Below, in pieces: positions 25,117 through 34,068 of a stretch of DNA of 41,498 nt. Under the pieces are notes generated by a model that was not told where the DNA came from, ran no database searches, and worked only from the letters and a program-made list of their open reading frames with translations. This DNA is from Collinsella sp. Its GTDB lineage: Bacteria > Actinomycetota > Coriobacteriia > Coriobacteriales > Coriobacteriaceae. Numbering within the stretch: position 1 is the first letter of the stretch; the number at the start of each line of letters is the position of its first letter. The position numbers and the translations under genes are program-made. The stretch spans positions 1 through 41,498 of the forward strand of contig JARIBW010000011.1 of NCBI GenBank assembly GCA_029264355.1. The letters run 5' to 3'.

Positions 25117-28068
25117 CTATCGCGTCTTGAGGCGATCCTCTTTCGTGTCCATCTCATCTAGCAGGATCGCCCGCAGGGCTTCTTCGCATTCGACGGGATA
25201 TAGGCACCGGGTGTTTGTGACGCCGTTGTATTCCGCGGTGCGTTCGAGGATCCCGAGTTTTTCGCCGCGCGGGGTGACGAGCCAGTCTCCGCCTTGCTTT
25301 TCGATCAGGCCCGCCTCCATGAGCAGCTTGTTGGCCCTATGCGAGCGCATTTTGGGAAAGAGGCCCTTATCGGCCCAATCATCCAGGACTTTTTGGAGGT
25401 ATCTCGGCGCAGGCCCGTCGTCGGCCTCGATGGCGGCGCGCATGGATCTCCGCATGCGGCCCTCGATCTCATCCCGTGCGGGCATTGCATACGCGGCGAT
25501 GTCGAACGTGGGGTCGATGACCGGCCCGTCTTTGCGGCCATGGGAGAGCTGCTGGTCAAGAAGCTCGTCGATCGTCGTGAAGATGCCGGCATAGGGGCCG
25601 TGCGGGTCGAGGTGCTCGGCGAGTTCGCCAGTCTCGAATGCGGTCGTGCCGTTGGTTGCGAGGCGCAGCATCGTGAAGGTGAAGGGGCCGGCGCCGCTCG
25701 GAGGCAGATCTTCGCGCCTGTTGCTCGCGAGCACTTGCGCCCCCAAGTCGCGCGCGACGGCATCTTTGCGACGATAGCAGGCTTGCCGACGCGCAAGCGC
25801 CTCCTCATCGTCATCGGGGATGACGGGGCTTGTATAGCGGTGCTGGCCGCCATCGACCTCGATGCACATCACGATCCTCAGGGTGCGGACATCGTAGATG
25901 ACGAGGTCGAAGTGGGCCTCGTGCTTCTTGTCGTCGCTGCGGACGAAGAACTCCTTGTCTTGTGAGGTGAACTCGGCGTCGTCGGTGAGGTAGTGCCTGA
26001 GCATGGCCGGGGAGAAGCAGCGCGAGAGAGGTACGTTGCATGCGGCCGCAAGTTCGCGCCCTGCGAGGTCAAGGCCGCCAAGGGCCTTGCAGAGAACGAG
26101 CTCGGCGGAGGACTCGTCGCTATCGACGTATGAGCGGATGGCAGGCGTCTCGTCGAATATGGAGACAAGCTCGGCACGGTGGAATCCATGTGCATGGTTG
26201 CCCACGGGGAAGCCGACCTCGCCCGTGAACGCGGGAGAGGCGGGGTCCGTGCGCCGACGGACATAGTCGACGAGCTTTTGCAGGAATCGCTCGCGCAGCT
26301 CGCGCGCGGCACGGTCCTTGGCGGAGAGCCGGCTGGGGGCGACGCCCGCCGAGGGAGGGATGTAGCCGCCGGTGAGGTCGATCTGCGTCCTCTTTGACAT
26401 GAGATCTGAGGAGCAGATGACCACGAGTTCGTCCTTGGCGCGCGATACGGCGACGTTGATGAGGGGTTTACCCTGGGACCAGGGCCAATCCCAGTCGCCG
26501 TCTTCGACCGGCAGCAGATAGACCGCGTTGTACTCCTGTCCTTGGGTCTTGTGGATCGTCATCCCGGTCTTTTCCCAGGCATCCCTGGCCTCTTCTTCGT
26601 CTGCCCGGAAAAGGCGCTCGACGACCTCGGGCCCCTCCTCGGAGACGAGGCGGTCGTAGAGAGCTTCGAGTTGTCCGCGGAAAGGCGAGATGATGCGCAC
26701 AGAGTAGGAGCGGTCCGCCTCGAGCCGGGCGCGCAGGGCGGGCCATTCCTCGTGCATGAAGATCTCGATCTGCTTGCGATTCTCCTTGCTCGACTGCGGG
26801 GGCCTGCGTTTTGCGCGCGATTCCGAGGGGGATGTTTCTTTTGCGGCGCCGATGCGACCGGTGCGGTGCGGCTCCCAATAGTTGCCCGCGAACCAACGGA
26901 TGCGGACGGGGGTTTGGACCGACGTGTCGAATCGGGGGGTGCGAACGACAAGGCCCTCACCGCGAGGTCCGTAGACCTCCTCGCTGCAGAAGCCGATGAT
27001 TCCCGGATGGCAGCGGAAGTGCTCGTTTAGGAAGGTGCACGGTACCCCGATCGGCCCGAAGACCTGCTGGACGGAGGCCAGGATGCTCATGCCATCACCC
27101 GTGGTCGCGTCTTGCAGGGCGTAGGGTGAGTCCGGGCTGGGCACCGGGACGCCCTCTGCTTTGGCGGCGCGCGCGGCCGATGCGGCCGAGCTCGCGTTGT
27201 AGACGGGCGGCAGCTGCTCGACATCGCCCACCAGCACGATGCGACGTGCGCTGCTCATGGCGAGCAAAGCGAGTGGCGGCGCGCATTGCGAGGCCTCGTC
27301 CATGATCAGATAGTCGTAGAGGAACTCGGCTCCGTCGCGGAAGCATTTCTTGAGCGAGTGGATGGTGCTCGTGACGAACGGGCGCTCCCGCAAGAAGCGG
27401 CTGGCCGTCACACGGGGCTCCCAGCCGCCGGCGCCGTAACGATCGTTGCGGCGGGCCTCGGCGTCACGGCCCGTGTCAAACTGGGGTCCCTCGGGGTGCG
27501 CCTCGTTCCAGGCCAGGCGGTTTTCGAGTTTGCCCAGGGCGGCGTAGGATGAGAAGACGCGTAGGCGGTTGGGGGATGGGCCCCCGTTCGAGGAGGCGTA
27601 GCCGGCGACTTTCTTGGTGATGTTGGCGATGGCCTCGCCGTTGGTGGAGACGACCGCCACGGTTTTCCCCCGTGCGATCATGCAGGACACCATGTTGAGG
27701 ATGGTCTCGGTCTTGCCGGTGCCGGGGGGTCCCTGGACCAGCGAGACATCGGATTCGAGCGATCGGCGCACCGCGAGTCTTTGGCGCTCGTTCAGGCCGT
27801 AGGGCCCCTCGATGAGCGCGGCGTCCACTTCGGCATCGCTCGCCTCGCCGAAGCGGATCCGGGCTTGAGCGGCCTCATCTCCCAGGTAGGCGCGGCACAC
27901 GACGTTTAACTTCCCCTTCGAGGCGAGGCCATGCGACCCATCGGCGGCGGGGTCGCGGTAGAACCAGTCGATTTCCCACGGCGGAGTTTTGCCTCCTTCC
28001 CCGTTGGGGAAGGAGGAGGCGTGCGCGGCGGCTCGGAAGTAGGAGAGGTTGTTGGAGAAATTGGACAT
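25117..28068 (-). CDS. SF1 helicase with C-terminal nuclease-like domain
   Basis: This 983-residue protein starts at 28068 (GGGAG upstream). Residues 85-560 form an Upf1-like superfamily 1 helicase: GPPGTGKT (113-120), DEAS (257-260), GDVEQLPP (281-288), NEHFRCHP (348-355), TIHKTQGQE (504-512) and VAVSRAKDELVV (539-550). Residues about 655-800 look like the DUF2726 / PD-(D/E)XK-type fold, with E656, D721 in HFDLVIYD, E737-V-D739 in IEVDGGQHR and K768. The last 110 residues resemble a KilA-C/winged-helix module (ANKLLMEAGLIEK, GDWLVTPRGEKLG). It would unwind and probably cut nucleic acid. A defence or repair role is an inference. It stands alone, convergent with pgi. Confidence 0.85.
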   Translation of the reverse strand: MSNFSNNLSYFRAAAHASSFPNGEGGKTPPWEIDWFYRDPAADGSHGLASKGKLNVVCRAYLGDEAAQARIRFGEASDAEVDAALIEGPYGLNERQRLAVRRSLESDVSLVQGPPGTGKTETILNMVSCMIARGKTVAVVSTNGEAIANITKKVAGYASSNGGPSPNRLRVFSSYAALGKLENRLAWNEAHPEGPQFDTGRDAEARRNDRYGAGGWEPRVTASRFLRERPFVTSTIHSLKKCFRDGAEFLYDYLIMDEASQCAPPLALLAMSSARRIVLVGDVEQLPPVYNASSAASAARAAKAEGVPVPSPDSPYALQDATTGDGMSILASVQQVFGPIGVPCTFLNEHFRCHPGIIGFCSEEVYGPRGEGLVVRTPRFDTSVQTPVRIRWFAGNYWEPHRTGRIGAAKETSPSESRAKRRPPQSSKENRKQIEIFMHEEWPALRARLEADRSYSVRIISPFRGQLEALYDRLVSEEGPEVVERLFRADEEEARDAWEKTGMTIHKTQGQEYNAVYLLPVEDGDWDWPWSQGKPLINVAVSRAKDELVVICSSDLMSKRTQIDLTGGYIPPSAGVAPSRLSAKDRAARELRERFLQKLVDYVRRRTDPASPAFTGEVGFPVGNHAHGFHRAELVSIFDETPAIRSYVDSDESSAELVLCKALGGLDLAGRELAAACNVPLSRCFSPAMLRHYLTDDAEFTSQDKEFFVRSDDKKHEAHFDLVIYDVRTLRIVMCIEVDGGQHRYTSPVIPDDDEEALARRQACYRRKDAVARDLGAQVLASNRREDLPPSGAGPFTFTMLRLATNGTTAFETGELAEHLDPHGPYAGIFTTIDELLDQQLSHGRKDGPVIDPTFDIAAYAMPARDEIEGRMRRSMRAAIEADDGPAPRYLQKVLDDWADKGLFPKMRSHRANKLLMEAGLIEKQGGDWLVTPRGEKLGILERTAEYNGVTNTRCLYPVECEEALRAILLDEMDTKEDRLKTR

Positions 28069-28241
28069 GCAGACTCCCTGCGGTTGCGTGCGACGCTCCC
28101 TCATCCGGCTTGATCGGAGTTCAATTGTAGCCTTCCCCGTCACGGCGAAATCATCGGGGCGCCGGAACGTCGTCTCATTTGAAGACGAGATCAAGCGGTA
28201 CTATATTTCAGCATAATGTGTTTCTCAGAAAGGCTTCACGC

Positions 28242-29078
28242 ATGGCAATCAAGGCTATCGCCCTGGATATCGACGGCACGCTCACGAACGACCGGAAGAT
28301 CGTCACGCCCCGTACGAGGGAGGCGCTGCTCGCGGCCCAGGATGCGGGCGTCAAATTGATTCTCTCCTCGGGCCGCCCCATCCAGGGTCTTCGCGCCATC
28401 GCCTCGGACCTCGGGCTGGACGCGCACGACGGCCTGCTTGTGGCCTTCAACGGTGCCCATGTGGTCGACGCTCAGACGGATGAGGTCCTTTACGATCAGC
28501 CCATCGATGTCGACACGATGCGCTCCCTCATCGGGCACATCCGTCAATTTGACGTCATTCCCTGGATTACGAGGGGGAGGAACCTGTTCGTCGAGCGCTC
28601 CTCGCGCCATGTCATCCGCTATCGCGGGGCCGATCTCGACATCGTCGAGTACGAGCGCAGCATGTGCGATCTGGAGCTGTGCGAGATCGACGACCTGCTC
28701 GACGTGTGCGACGTTCCGCATGACAAGCTCCTGTGCGCCGGTGAGCCGGAATACCTGCAGGAACACTGGCGCGCCATGGGCGGCCCGTTCGAGGGTCGGC
28801 TGTCCGCCATGTTTACCGCCGATTTCTATTACGAGTTCATGGCGCCCGGTATCAACAAGGGGCGCGCTCTTGCGAATGCCCTGTCCGTGCTCGACATCCA
28901 TGCCTCCGAGGTCGTGGCGTTCGGCGACGGTCAAAACGACGTGTCGATGATCGAGTGGGCGGGCATGGGCGTGGCCATGGCGAACGCGGTGGACGAGGCC
29001 AAGGCCGCCGCCGATATGGTGACCGCCTCGAATAACGAGGACGGCATCGCGTTGGCCCTGGAGAAGATCATGGGATAG
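28242..29078 (+). CDS. Cof-type HAD phosphatase
   Basis: A haloacid-dehalogenase-superfamily hydrolase of 278 residues, Cof/YidA subgroup. Motif I is ALDIDGTL with nucleophile D9 and acid/base D11, motif II is ILSSGRP, the conserved lysine is in GINKGRAL, and motif IV is VAFGDGQND. A large C2 cap lies between motifs II and III. Such enzymes remove phosphate from sugar phosphates or flavin/PLP-type compounds, but the substrate is not readable. AGAAAGG precedes the ATG at 28242. It is followed 35 bases later by a second HAD gene, probably as one unit. Confidence 0.88.
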   Translation: MAIKAIALDIDGTLTNDRKIVTPRTREALLAAQDAGVKLILSSGRPIQGLRAIASDLGLDAHDGLLVAFNGAHVVDAQTDEVLYDQPIDVDTMRSLIGHIRQFDVIPWITRGRNLFVERSSRHVIRYRGADLDIVEYERSMCDLELCEIDDLLDVCDVPHDKLLCAGEPEYLQEHWRAMGGPFEGRLSAMFTADFYYEFMAPGINKGRALANALSVLDIHASEVVAFGDGQNDVSMIEWAGMGVAMANAVDEAKAAADMVTASNNEDGIALALEKIMG

Positions 29079-29113
29079 GCCCTGTGCGCAGGGATGTGAA
29101 AGGGGATCGAAGG

Positions 29114-29770
29114 ATGCAAGACCGTTTTCCGTACCGGGCCGTCATATTCGACATGGACGGCGTGATCGTGGATACCGAGCGTTTTTATTTCGACCAGCTC
29201 GACGAGATGTTCCGCGCCGCGGGGATGCCGGTTTCCCATGGGGAGCTGTGCGCTGCGGTTGGCGCCTCCTACCAGGACTTTCAGAGAAACCTGGTGCGCT
29301 GGTTCGCCATGGGCGGTGTCGATTTGGACGCCGAGGAGGCCGAGGCCCGATACGATGCGTGGGCGAAGGATCACCCGGCCGACTACGCGGCTCTCCTCAA
29401 CCCCGGTGTCCGCGAGACCGTCGATGCGTTGAAGGGCCTTGGCGTCCGGGTGGCGCTCGCCTCATCGTCGCCGATGGACAATATCAAGCATGTTCTCGAT
29501 GTGTGCGGGCTCTCCGGTGCGTTCGAGCTCGTTGTCAGCGGCGAGCAGTTCCACGAGAGCAAGCCCAATCCCGAGATCTACCAGCATACGCTCGAGGCCC
29601 TCGGCCTTCCCGCGACGTCTTGCTGCTGCATCGAGGATTCCGTTCCGGGCATCACCGCCGGCAAGGCCGCCGGTCTCACGGTGGTTGCCAAGCGTGAGGA
29701 GCGCTTCGGCTTTTCCCAAGCTGCCGCCGATGTCATCATCGACGCAGTTCCCGACGTCTTGGGCCTTTAA
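29114..29770 (+). CDS. HAD hydrolase, beta-phosphoglucomutase-like
   Basis: A 218-residue HAD protein with a helical C1 cap inserted after motif I, the pattern of phosphoglucomutase/phosphatase relatives. Motif I is VIFDMDGVIVDTE (D13, D15), motif II is LASSSP, the lysine is in ESKPNPEIY, and motif IV is CIEDSVPGI. It likely dephosphorylates or isomerises a sugar phosphate. The start at 29114 is favoured by AAAGGGG upstream. It lies directly after the Cof-type gene and before the regulator pair of the sugar-amine locus. A link to that locus is possible but not shown. Confidence 0.86.
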   Translation: MQDRFPYRAVIFDMDGVIVDTERFYFDQLDEMFRAAGMPVSHGELCAAVGASYQDFQRNLVRWFAMGGVDLDAEEAEARYDAWAKDHPADYAALLNPGVRETVDALKGLGVRVALASSSPMDNIKHVLDVCGLSGAFELVVSGEQFHESKPNPEIYQHTLEALGLPATSCCCIEDSVPGITAGKAAGLTVVAKREERFGFSQAAADVIIDAVPDVLGL

Positions 29771-29891
29771 CGTCTCGGTCGAACCCGGACGCCGGCCGAG
29801 ATGCCATTGGCTTGAACCCATTTTTCATTTAATCTTTTATTGGGCGGCGTGCATGATGCGCGGCCCGGTCGATGATTGAGAGGCGGATGGC

Positions 29892-30662
29892 GTGTCTGTC
29901 ATGAGTTCGGGTATACCCCCCAAGGACCGCGCCCAAGAGGGGATCTTGTGGTACATCAAGAGCGAGGGACTTGAAGGCGGCGATCGTCTGATGCCCGAGC
30001 GCGAGCTTGCCGAGAAGCTTGGCGTATCCCGTACCGCGTTGCGAGCCGCCATCACGCAACTGGTTTCCACGCATGTGCTGGAGAGCAGGCAGGGGTCGGG
30101 CACGTACGTGCTTCCGCCCAAGCCCATCAACGTTTTCCAAGAGACCTATAATTTCTCCGAAGCCGTTCGCAGCGCTGGTCGCGTGCCCTCCTCGCAGCTC
30201 CGGTATGCTCGCCTGGTTGAAGCGGACGAGCGTCTTGCGGAGTGCATGCGACTCGCCGTCGGTTCCCCCTTGTTCGAGATGTGCCGCGTTCGATGCGCTG
30301 ACGACGATCCCGTGGCGATCGAGACGGCATATGTCAATCGCGCGATCTGTCCCGGAATCGAGGGACACGATTTTGCCGTCGAGAGCCTGTATGACGTCTT
30401 GTCTTCGGAATACGGTGTCCGCGTCGGCCATGGTCGGGAACGCATCAGCATCGCACGCGCCACGGCGGAGGAGGCGCGGCTGCTGCGGGTTGCGGCGGGA
30501 TCGCCCGTTTTCTTCGAGCGCGCCATCGAGTGCCAGGCCGATGGCGTTCCCGTGGAATATCTGAAGGCGGTCATCCTCCCGAGCCGCTATCGGTTCGCGA
30601 GCAACGGCGGCGAGAACGGCTCCAGGCCCAAGGAAGTGAAGAGCGAATGGCTCACATGGTAG
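29892..30662 (+). CDS. GntR/UTRA regulator, type A copy 1
   Basis: A 256-residue transcription factor. It has an N-terminal winged helix (helix-turn-helix around 36-58, PERELAEKLGVSRTALRAA, wing RQGSGTYV). A UTRA ligand-binding domain follows, ending in DGVPVEYLKAVILPSRYRF. UTRA domains sense phosphorylated sugars or similar metabolites. The GTG at 29892 has AGGCGG five bases upstream and fits better than the ATG three codons later. It overlaps the next regulator gene by 16 bases. It is a paralogue of the gene at 33306. A GGTATACC palindrome lies inside its first codons. Confidence 0.87.
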   Translation: MSVMSSGIPPKDRAQEGILWYIKSEGLEGGDRLMPERELAEKLGVSRTALRAAITQLVSTHVLESRQGSGTYVLPPKPINVFQETYNFSEAVRSAGRVPSSQLRYARLVEADERLAECMRLAVGSPLFEMCRVRCADDDPVAIETAYVNRAICPGIEGHDFAVESLYDVLSSEYGVRVGHGRERISIARATAEEARLLRVAAGSPVFFERAIECQADGVPVEYLKAVILPSRYRFASNGGENGSRPKEVKSEWLTW

Positions 30663-31378
30663 GCGATTTCGACGGCGGCGCTTCCGAGCCTCGTTACCTT
30701 TCGATCAGGCGGATCGTCAAGGACCGCATCGCTGACGGGACGTACCCCGTGGGTGCGGCGATTCCCTCCGAGCACGAGCTCTCGGCCGAATTCGCCACGA
30801 CGCGGTTGACGGTGCGAAACGCCATCGACGGCCTCGTGTCTCAGGGGCTCATCCGGCGCGTCCAGGGCAAGGGTGCCTATGTGTCACGTGCCGACGAGGG
30901 GCGCCGCGCGCACCCCTCGGGATTTCGCGCGTGGGTAAAGGCGGCCCATGGTGCGCCTTCCGTGCGACAACTCTCGAAAACCAAGCGTCCGGCGGGCCCG
31001 TGGTACGCAGACCTGTTCGGTATCGATGAGGATGACGAGCTGTATTCCATCCGCCGTCTGAACAGCATCGACGGTGCGCCCGTATCGCTCGAGCAAGTGC
31101 TCGTCCCGGTGAAGTTCTTCCCGGGGATCGAGGAGGTGGATGTCTCCGTCTTCAGCCTCTATGAGACGTACGAGATGTGCGGTCGTGGGGTCGCGTTCGC
31201 GCAGGAGAAGCTCGATGTCGTCGCACTCTCCACGCGTGATGCCGGGTTGCTGCAAGTTGAGCCGGGCAGTCTCGCCCTTTCGCTTGAATGCCTGAGCTTC
31301 GATGACGGCGGATGCCCCGTCGAGCATGCCTACGCGCTCAACACGGGCCGCAGGAGCGGATACACCTACGAATACTAG
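30647..31378 (+). CDS. GntR/UTRA regulator, type B copy 1
   Basis: A 243-residue GntR/HutC-type repressor or activator. The winged helix has IPSEHELSAEFATTRLTVRNAIDGL (split near residues 39-63) and the wing RVQGKGAYV. The UTRA part has SIRRLNSIDGAPVSLEQVLVP and ends GCPVEHAYALN. The ATG at 30647 sits within the end of the preceding gene, so the two are co-translated. It is clearly more related to the gene at 34069 than to its direct neighbour. Its likely target is the promoter region at 31507-31629 next to it. Confidence 0.87.
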   Translation: MAHMVGDFDGGASEPRYLSIRRIVKDRIADGTYPVGAAIPSEHELSAEFATTRLTVRNAIDGLVSQGLIRRVQGKGAYVSRADEGRRAHPSGFRAWVKAAHGAPSVRQLSKTKRPAGPWYADLFGIDEDDELYSIRRLNSIDGAPVSLEQVLVPVKFFPGIEEVDVSVFSLYETYEMCGRGVAFAQEKLDVVALSTRDAGLLQVEPGSLALSLECLSFDDGGCPVEHAYALNTGRRSGYTYEY

Positions 31379-31506
31379 GAAGCGTTCATCTGTCCCCGCC
31401 GAGGGGCTCTGCGTCGGTGGCGAGGGTGGAGGCCCGGCATCGCCATCGATGCCGTCGCGCGCCCTTCGACTTGGAATGAGTTCGATTTGATTGACTCATA
31501 GCAGTC

Positions 31507-31629
31507 GGTATCATTTTAAAACCAATTACGGCGTATAATCGACCGCTCGGCGGAAGATCGAGTTCATCAACCCAAATTGGTATCAAAAAGTGTATAACTG
31601 AGATAATACAAGTGGTGTCAAAATGACAT
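31507..31629 (+). promoter_or_regulatory. promoter/operator region of the deglycase gene
   Basis: The region contains, in order: a near-palindrome GGTATCATTTTAAAACC (31507-31523), a TATAAT (31534-31539), ACCGCTCGGCG (31542-31552), TTCATCAA (31563-31570), ATTGGTATCAAAAAG (31576-31590), a possible -10 GATAAT (31602-31607), and TGTCAAAATGACA (31616-31628). The middle three elements recur in the same order upstream of the PTS genes at 34946-35013. The GGTAT motif overlaps the probable -35. This is a strong candidate site for the adjacent GntR-type regulators. The 293-base gap contains no gene. Confidence 0.6.
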
Positions 31630-31671
31630 GACTTGATAAGTTGAGGGCTGTTCAGGCGAAAGGGAGCGTCC

Positions 31672-32733
31672 ATGAAGGAGACGGAAAAGATCGAGATCAT
31701 GCATTTTGACCAGGAGGGGTACCTCGAGGACGGAAAAGCTCTGTACGAGACGGGCAAGAAGATGACCGCCATGGCCGACCGCGTGTGCGACGAGGGCTAT
31801 GACGCGATCTTCCTCATGGGAGTGGGCGGCACCTGGGACGAAATGATGCAGCTCGAGTATCTCATGAACAAGTTCGGCGATAAGGATTTCGAGGTGTACC
31901 TCATCCACGCCGCCGAGTGGAACATCATGGGCCACAAGCGCATGACCGAGAAGTCGGTCGTGCTCACCGCCTCCGAGTCCGGCACCACCCCCGAGGTGCT
32001 CGAGGCCTGCAAGAAGATGAAGGAGATGGGCGTCCGCGTTTTCGCCATGACCAAGCCTGAGGGGCTGATCGGCCAGGTCGTTGGCGCCGAGAACTGCGTC
32101 GCCATGGCGAGCGACCATGGCTCTGGCGGTTGCGAGAAGGGCTACTACCTCGCCGACTGCTTCGGACTGCGCATCCTCAACCGTCGTGGCTGCTTCCCGA
32201 AGTTCGACTTGTTCATCGAGCAGACCAAGGACATCTGGAAGGATATGCTCGACATTCGCAAGCGCTTCGAGCCCAAGGCCGAGGAGATTGCCAAGAAGTA
32301 CGCCCTGGCGCCCTATACCATGTTCATCGGCTCCGGAGCCCTGTGGGGCGAGACCATCCTTTATTCCATGTGCATCCTCGAGGAGATGCAATGGAAGCGC
32401 ACGCGTGCCATCACCTCTCACGACTTCTTCCACGGCACGCTCGAGCTGCTCGAGCCGGGCGTTCCCGTGTTCCTGTTCAAGGGCGAGGACGAGTGCCGCG
32501 CGCTCGATAATCGCGTCGAGGCCTTCCTGCGCTCCGGCGTGACCGGTGACGAGGACTACGTCATCATCGATACCGCAGAATACGGCATTCCGGGTCTTGA
32601 CCCCGATTTCCGCGTCATCGTATCTCCCTGGATCCTTACGGTGCTGGCAACCGACCGCATGGCTCGCAATTATGAGATGGTGACCAAGCACAACCTCAAG
32701 TACCGCCGCTACTACCATCAGTTCGACTACTAA
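31672..32733 (+). CDS. SIS-domain sugar-amine 6-phosphate deglycase (FrlB/GfrF-like)
   Basis: A 353-residue double-SIS protein. The second half matches the fructoselysine 6-phosphate deglycase FrlB: HDFFHGTLELLEPGVPVFLF corresponds to FrlB's GEFRHGPLEIVEPGVPFLFL, and the C-terminus RRYYHQFDY to RRYYGGLVEY. The sugar-phosphate-binding loop is LTASESGTTPEV in the first SIS domain. FrlB-type enzymes split fructoselysine 6-phosphate into lysine and glucose 6-phosphate; GfrE/GfrF act on glucoselysine 6-phosphate. The exact amine here is unknown. AAAGGGAG precedes the ATG. The partner PTS downstream would supply the phosphorylated substrate. Other amine-sugar isomerases (AgaS, GlmS-like) are less similar. 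Confidence 0.8.
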   Translation: MKETEKIEIMHFDQEGYLEDGKALYETGKKMTAMADRVCDEGYDAIFLMGVGGTWDEMMQLEYLMNKFGDKDFEVYLIHAAEWNIMGHKRMTEKSVVLTASESGTTPEVLEACKKMKEMGVRVFAMTKPEGLIGQVVGAENCVAMASDHGSGGCEKGYYLADCFGLRILNRRGCFPKFDLFIEQTKDIWKDMLDIRKRFEPKAEEIAKKYALAPYTMFIGSGALWGETILYSMCILEEMQWKRTRAITSHDFFHGTLELLEPGVPVFLFKGEDECRALDNRVEAFLRSGVTGDEDYVIIDTAEYGIPGLDPDFRVIVSPWILTVLATDRMARNYEMVTKHNLKYRRYYHQFDY

Positions 32734-32776
32734 GAGTTTGGTCTGCATCTTTTCCGATCGATGCGATAAGGTGAAT

Positions 32777-32807
32777 GGGGCGGTCGAAGTTCTCGGCCGC
32801 CCCTTTT
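32777..32807 (+). terminator. terminator after the deglycase gene
   Basis: GGGGCGGTCGA (32777-32787) pairs with TCGGCCGCCCC (32793-32803, one G-U pair) over AGTTC, followed by TTTT. It lies 44 bases after the stop and 30 bases before the next gene on the same strand, so the downstream gene and regulators would be expressed by partial readthrough or from their own promoter. Confidence 0.75.
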
Positions 32808-32836
32808 GCGATTGTGCGGATTGAGACGAGGGCGTT

Positions 32837-33313
32837 ATGGGCGAGATCTCGAATAACGGCGGCGAGCGTAGCATCCTGCTTCCGTCGGCTCCCTTCGGTA
32901 TTCCAGAGGTGACGGCGAATGATTCCGCGCACACATGGTCGTTGCGCGCGTTGGGCGATCCCGAGCCGATGGTGCGGCCTATGGCCCATCTTCAGCGGTG
33001 CGTCGTCAAGGAACTCGAATGTGAGGGCACTGCGGGGCCCGCGGCGGATGAGTCGCAAGGTATGAGCATGCTCGGTGAGATCTTGAAGAACCCCGGCAAG
33101 GTCGCCCGTGCGAATCGTTATCGGGGAGGCGCCTATTGTGCGGGGGTGTATCTCGAGGTCGTGCTGCGCGAACCTGGAGCCGAGAAGATCGTCATTCCGA
33201 TCTGGAGCCGGGAACTCAAACGCGGATCAATGGCATATCGGCAGGTGATCGAGAGCGCGCAGACCGTTAAGGCCGCCTTTGACGAGATGATCGAGAGGTC
33301 CTCTCGTGGCTAG
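32837..33313 (+). CDS. hypothetical protein in the deglycase locus
   Basis: A 158-residue protein with no family that I recognise. The first 75 residues are loosely composed. The part from about 76 (MSMLGEILKNPGKVARANRY) through VYLEVVLREP, IVIPIWSRELKRG and IESAQTVKAAFDEMI looks like a compact alpha/beta domain. The real start could be the internal ATG at 33062, but its ribosome site is weak. The ATG at 32837 has GAGGG upstream. It overlaps the following regulator start by eight bases, so the two are probably co-translated. It may be a partner of the regulators or of the pathway. No transmembrane segment or metal motif is visible. Confidence 0.6.
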   Translation: MGEISNNGGERSILLPSAPFGIPEVTANDSAHTWSLRALGDPEPMVRPMAHLQRCVVKELECEGTAGPAADESQGMSMLGEILKNPGKVARANRYRGGAYCAGVYLEVVLREPGAEKIVIPIWSRELKRGSMAYRQVIESAQTVKAAFDEMIERSSRG

Positions 33314-34028
33314 GCGCACCGAGGTCAGCTCGTATGAGAGGGCCGTCGAGGGCATATTGAACCACATCATCGCGCGCGGTATGCAGCCCGGTGATTCGCT
33401 GCCTCCCGAGCGGGAGCTGTGCGATGAACTCGGCGTTTCGCGAACGACTTTGCGAAGTGCGATTTCCCATCTGGTGAGTATCCACGTCATCGAGCGTCGC
33501 CAAGGTTCGGGAAACTATCTGTGTCCGCTTCGCCCGACCGTCCAGCTCGATGATCTCTCGGGCTTTTCGAAAATCGTTCGGTCCATCGGCGGGGAACCTT
33601 CTTCGCGCGTGCTTGCCTGCGAGGTGCTGCCGGCCGATCCCGCCATCGGCAGTCGTCTGTATTTGCCCGAGGAGGGGCCGGTTCTGCATTTGACACGCGT
33701 GCGCCTGCTTGACGGCGCACCGGCGATGCTCGAGTCGTCATGGCTGTCCCTCGAACGCTTTCCAGGACTTGAGGCGGTCGATTTCGAGAGCCAATCCCTG
33801 TCCCAGGTGCTCGCCGATGAATACGGTGTCGAAGTCGCTCATGTCACGTTGCGCGTAACGGTGGCCCGCGCCACCGACCGCGAGGCGGAGCTGATGGGGT
33901 TGGCCCCTGGGGATTTCATTTTTCTCGAGCGCGGAATGCGCATGGGATCAGATGCAGACCCCATCGAGTATTACCGCACTCGATACAGTCCCCGCCATTT
34001 CAAGATCTCATGCAAGACGGTTGTATGA
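33306..34028 (+). CDS. GntR/UTRA regulator, type A copy 2
   Basis: A 240-residue GntR/UTRA protein with a GTG start after GAGAGG. The winged helix has PPERELCDELGVSRTTLRSA and the wing RRQGSGNYL. These match the gene at 29892 far better than the other pair (both have the PEREL, ELGVSRT/KLGVSRT and RQGSG segments). The UTRA domain ends DADPIEYYRTRYSPRHF. It overlaps the small unknown gene upstream by eight bases. The type B gene follows 40 bases later. With that gene it repeats the regulator pair at 29892-31378. Confidence 0.87.
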   Translation: MARRTEVSSYERAVEGILNHIIARGMQPGDSLPPERELCDELGVSRTTLRSAISHLVSIHVIERRQGSGNYLCPLRPTVQLDDLSGFSKIVRSIGGEPSSRVLACEVLPADPAIGSRLYLPEEGPVLHLTRVRLLDGAPAMLESSWLSLERFPGLEAVDFESQSLSQVLADEYGVEVAHVTLRVTVARATDREAELMGLAPGDFIFLERGMRMGSDADPIEYYRTRYSPRHFKISCKTVV

Positions 34029-34068
34029 GATGCCCCGTGCGGAACAGCTGCCTGAGGAGTTGCGCGAT

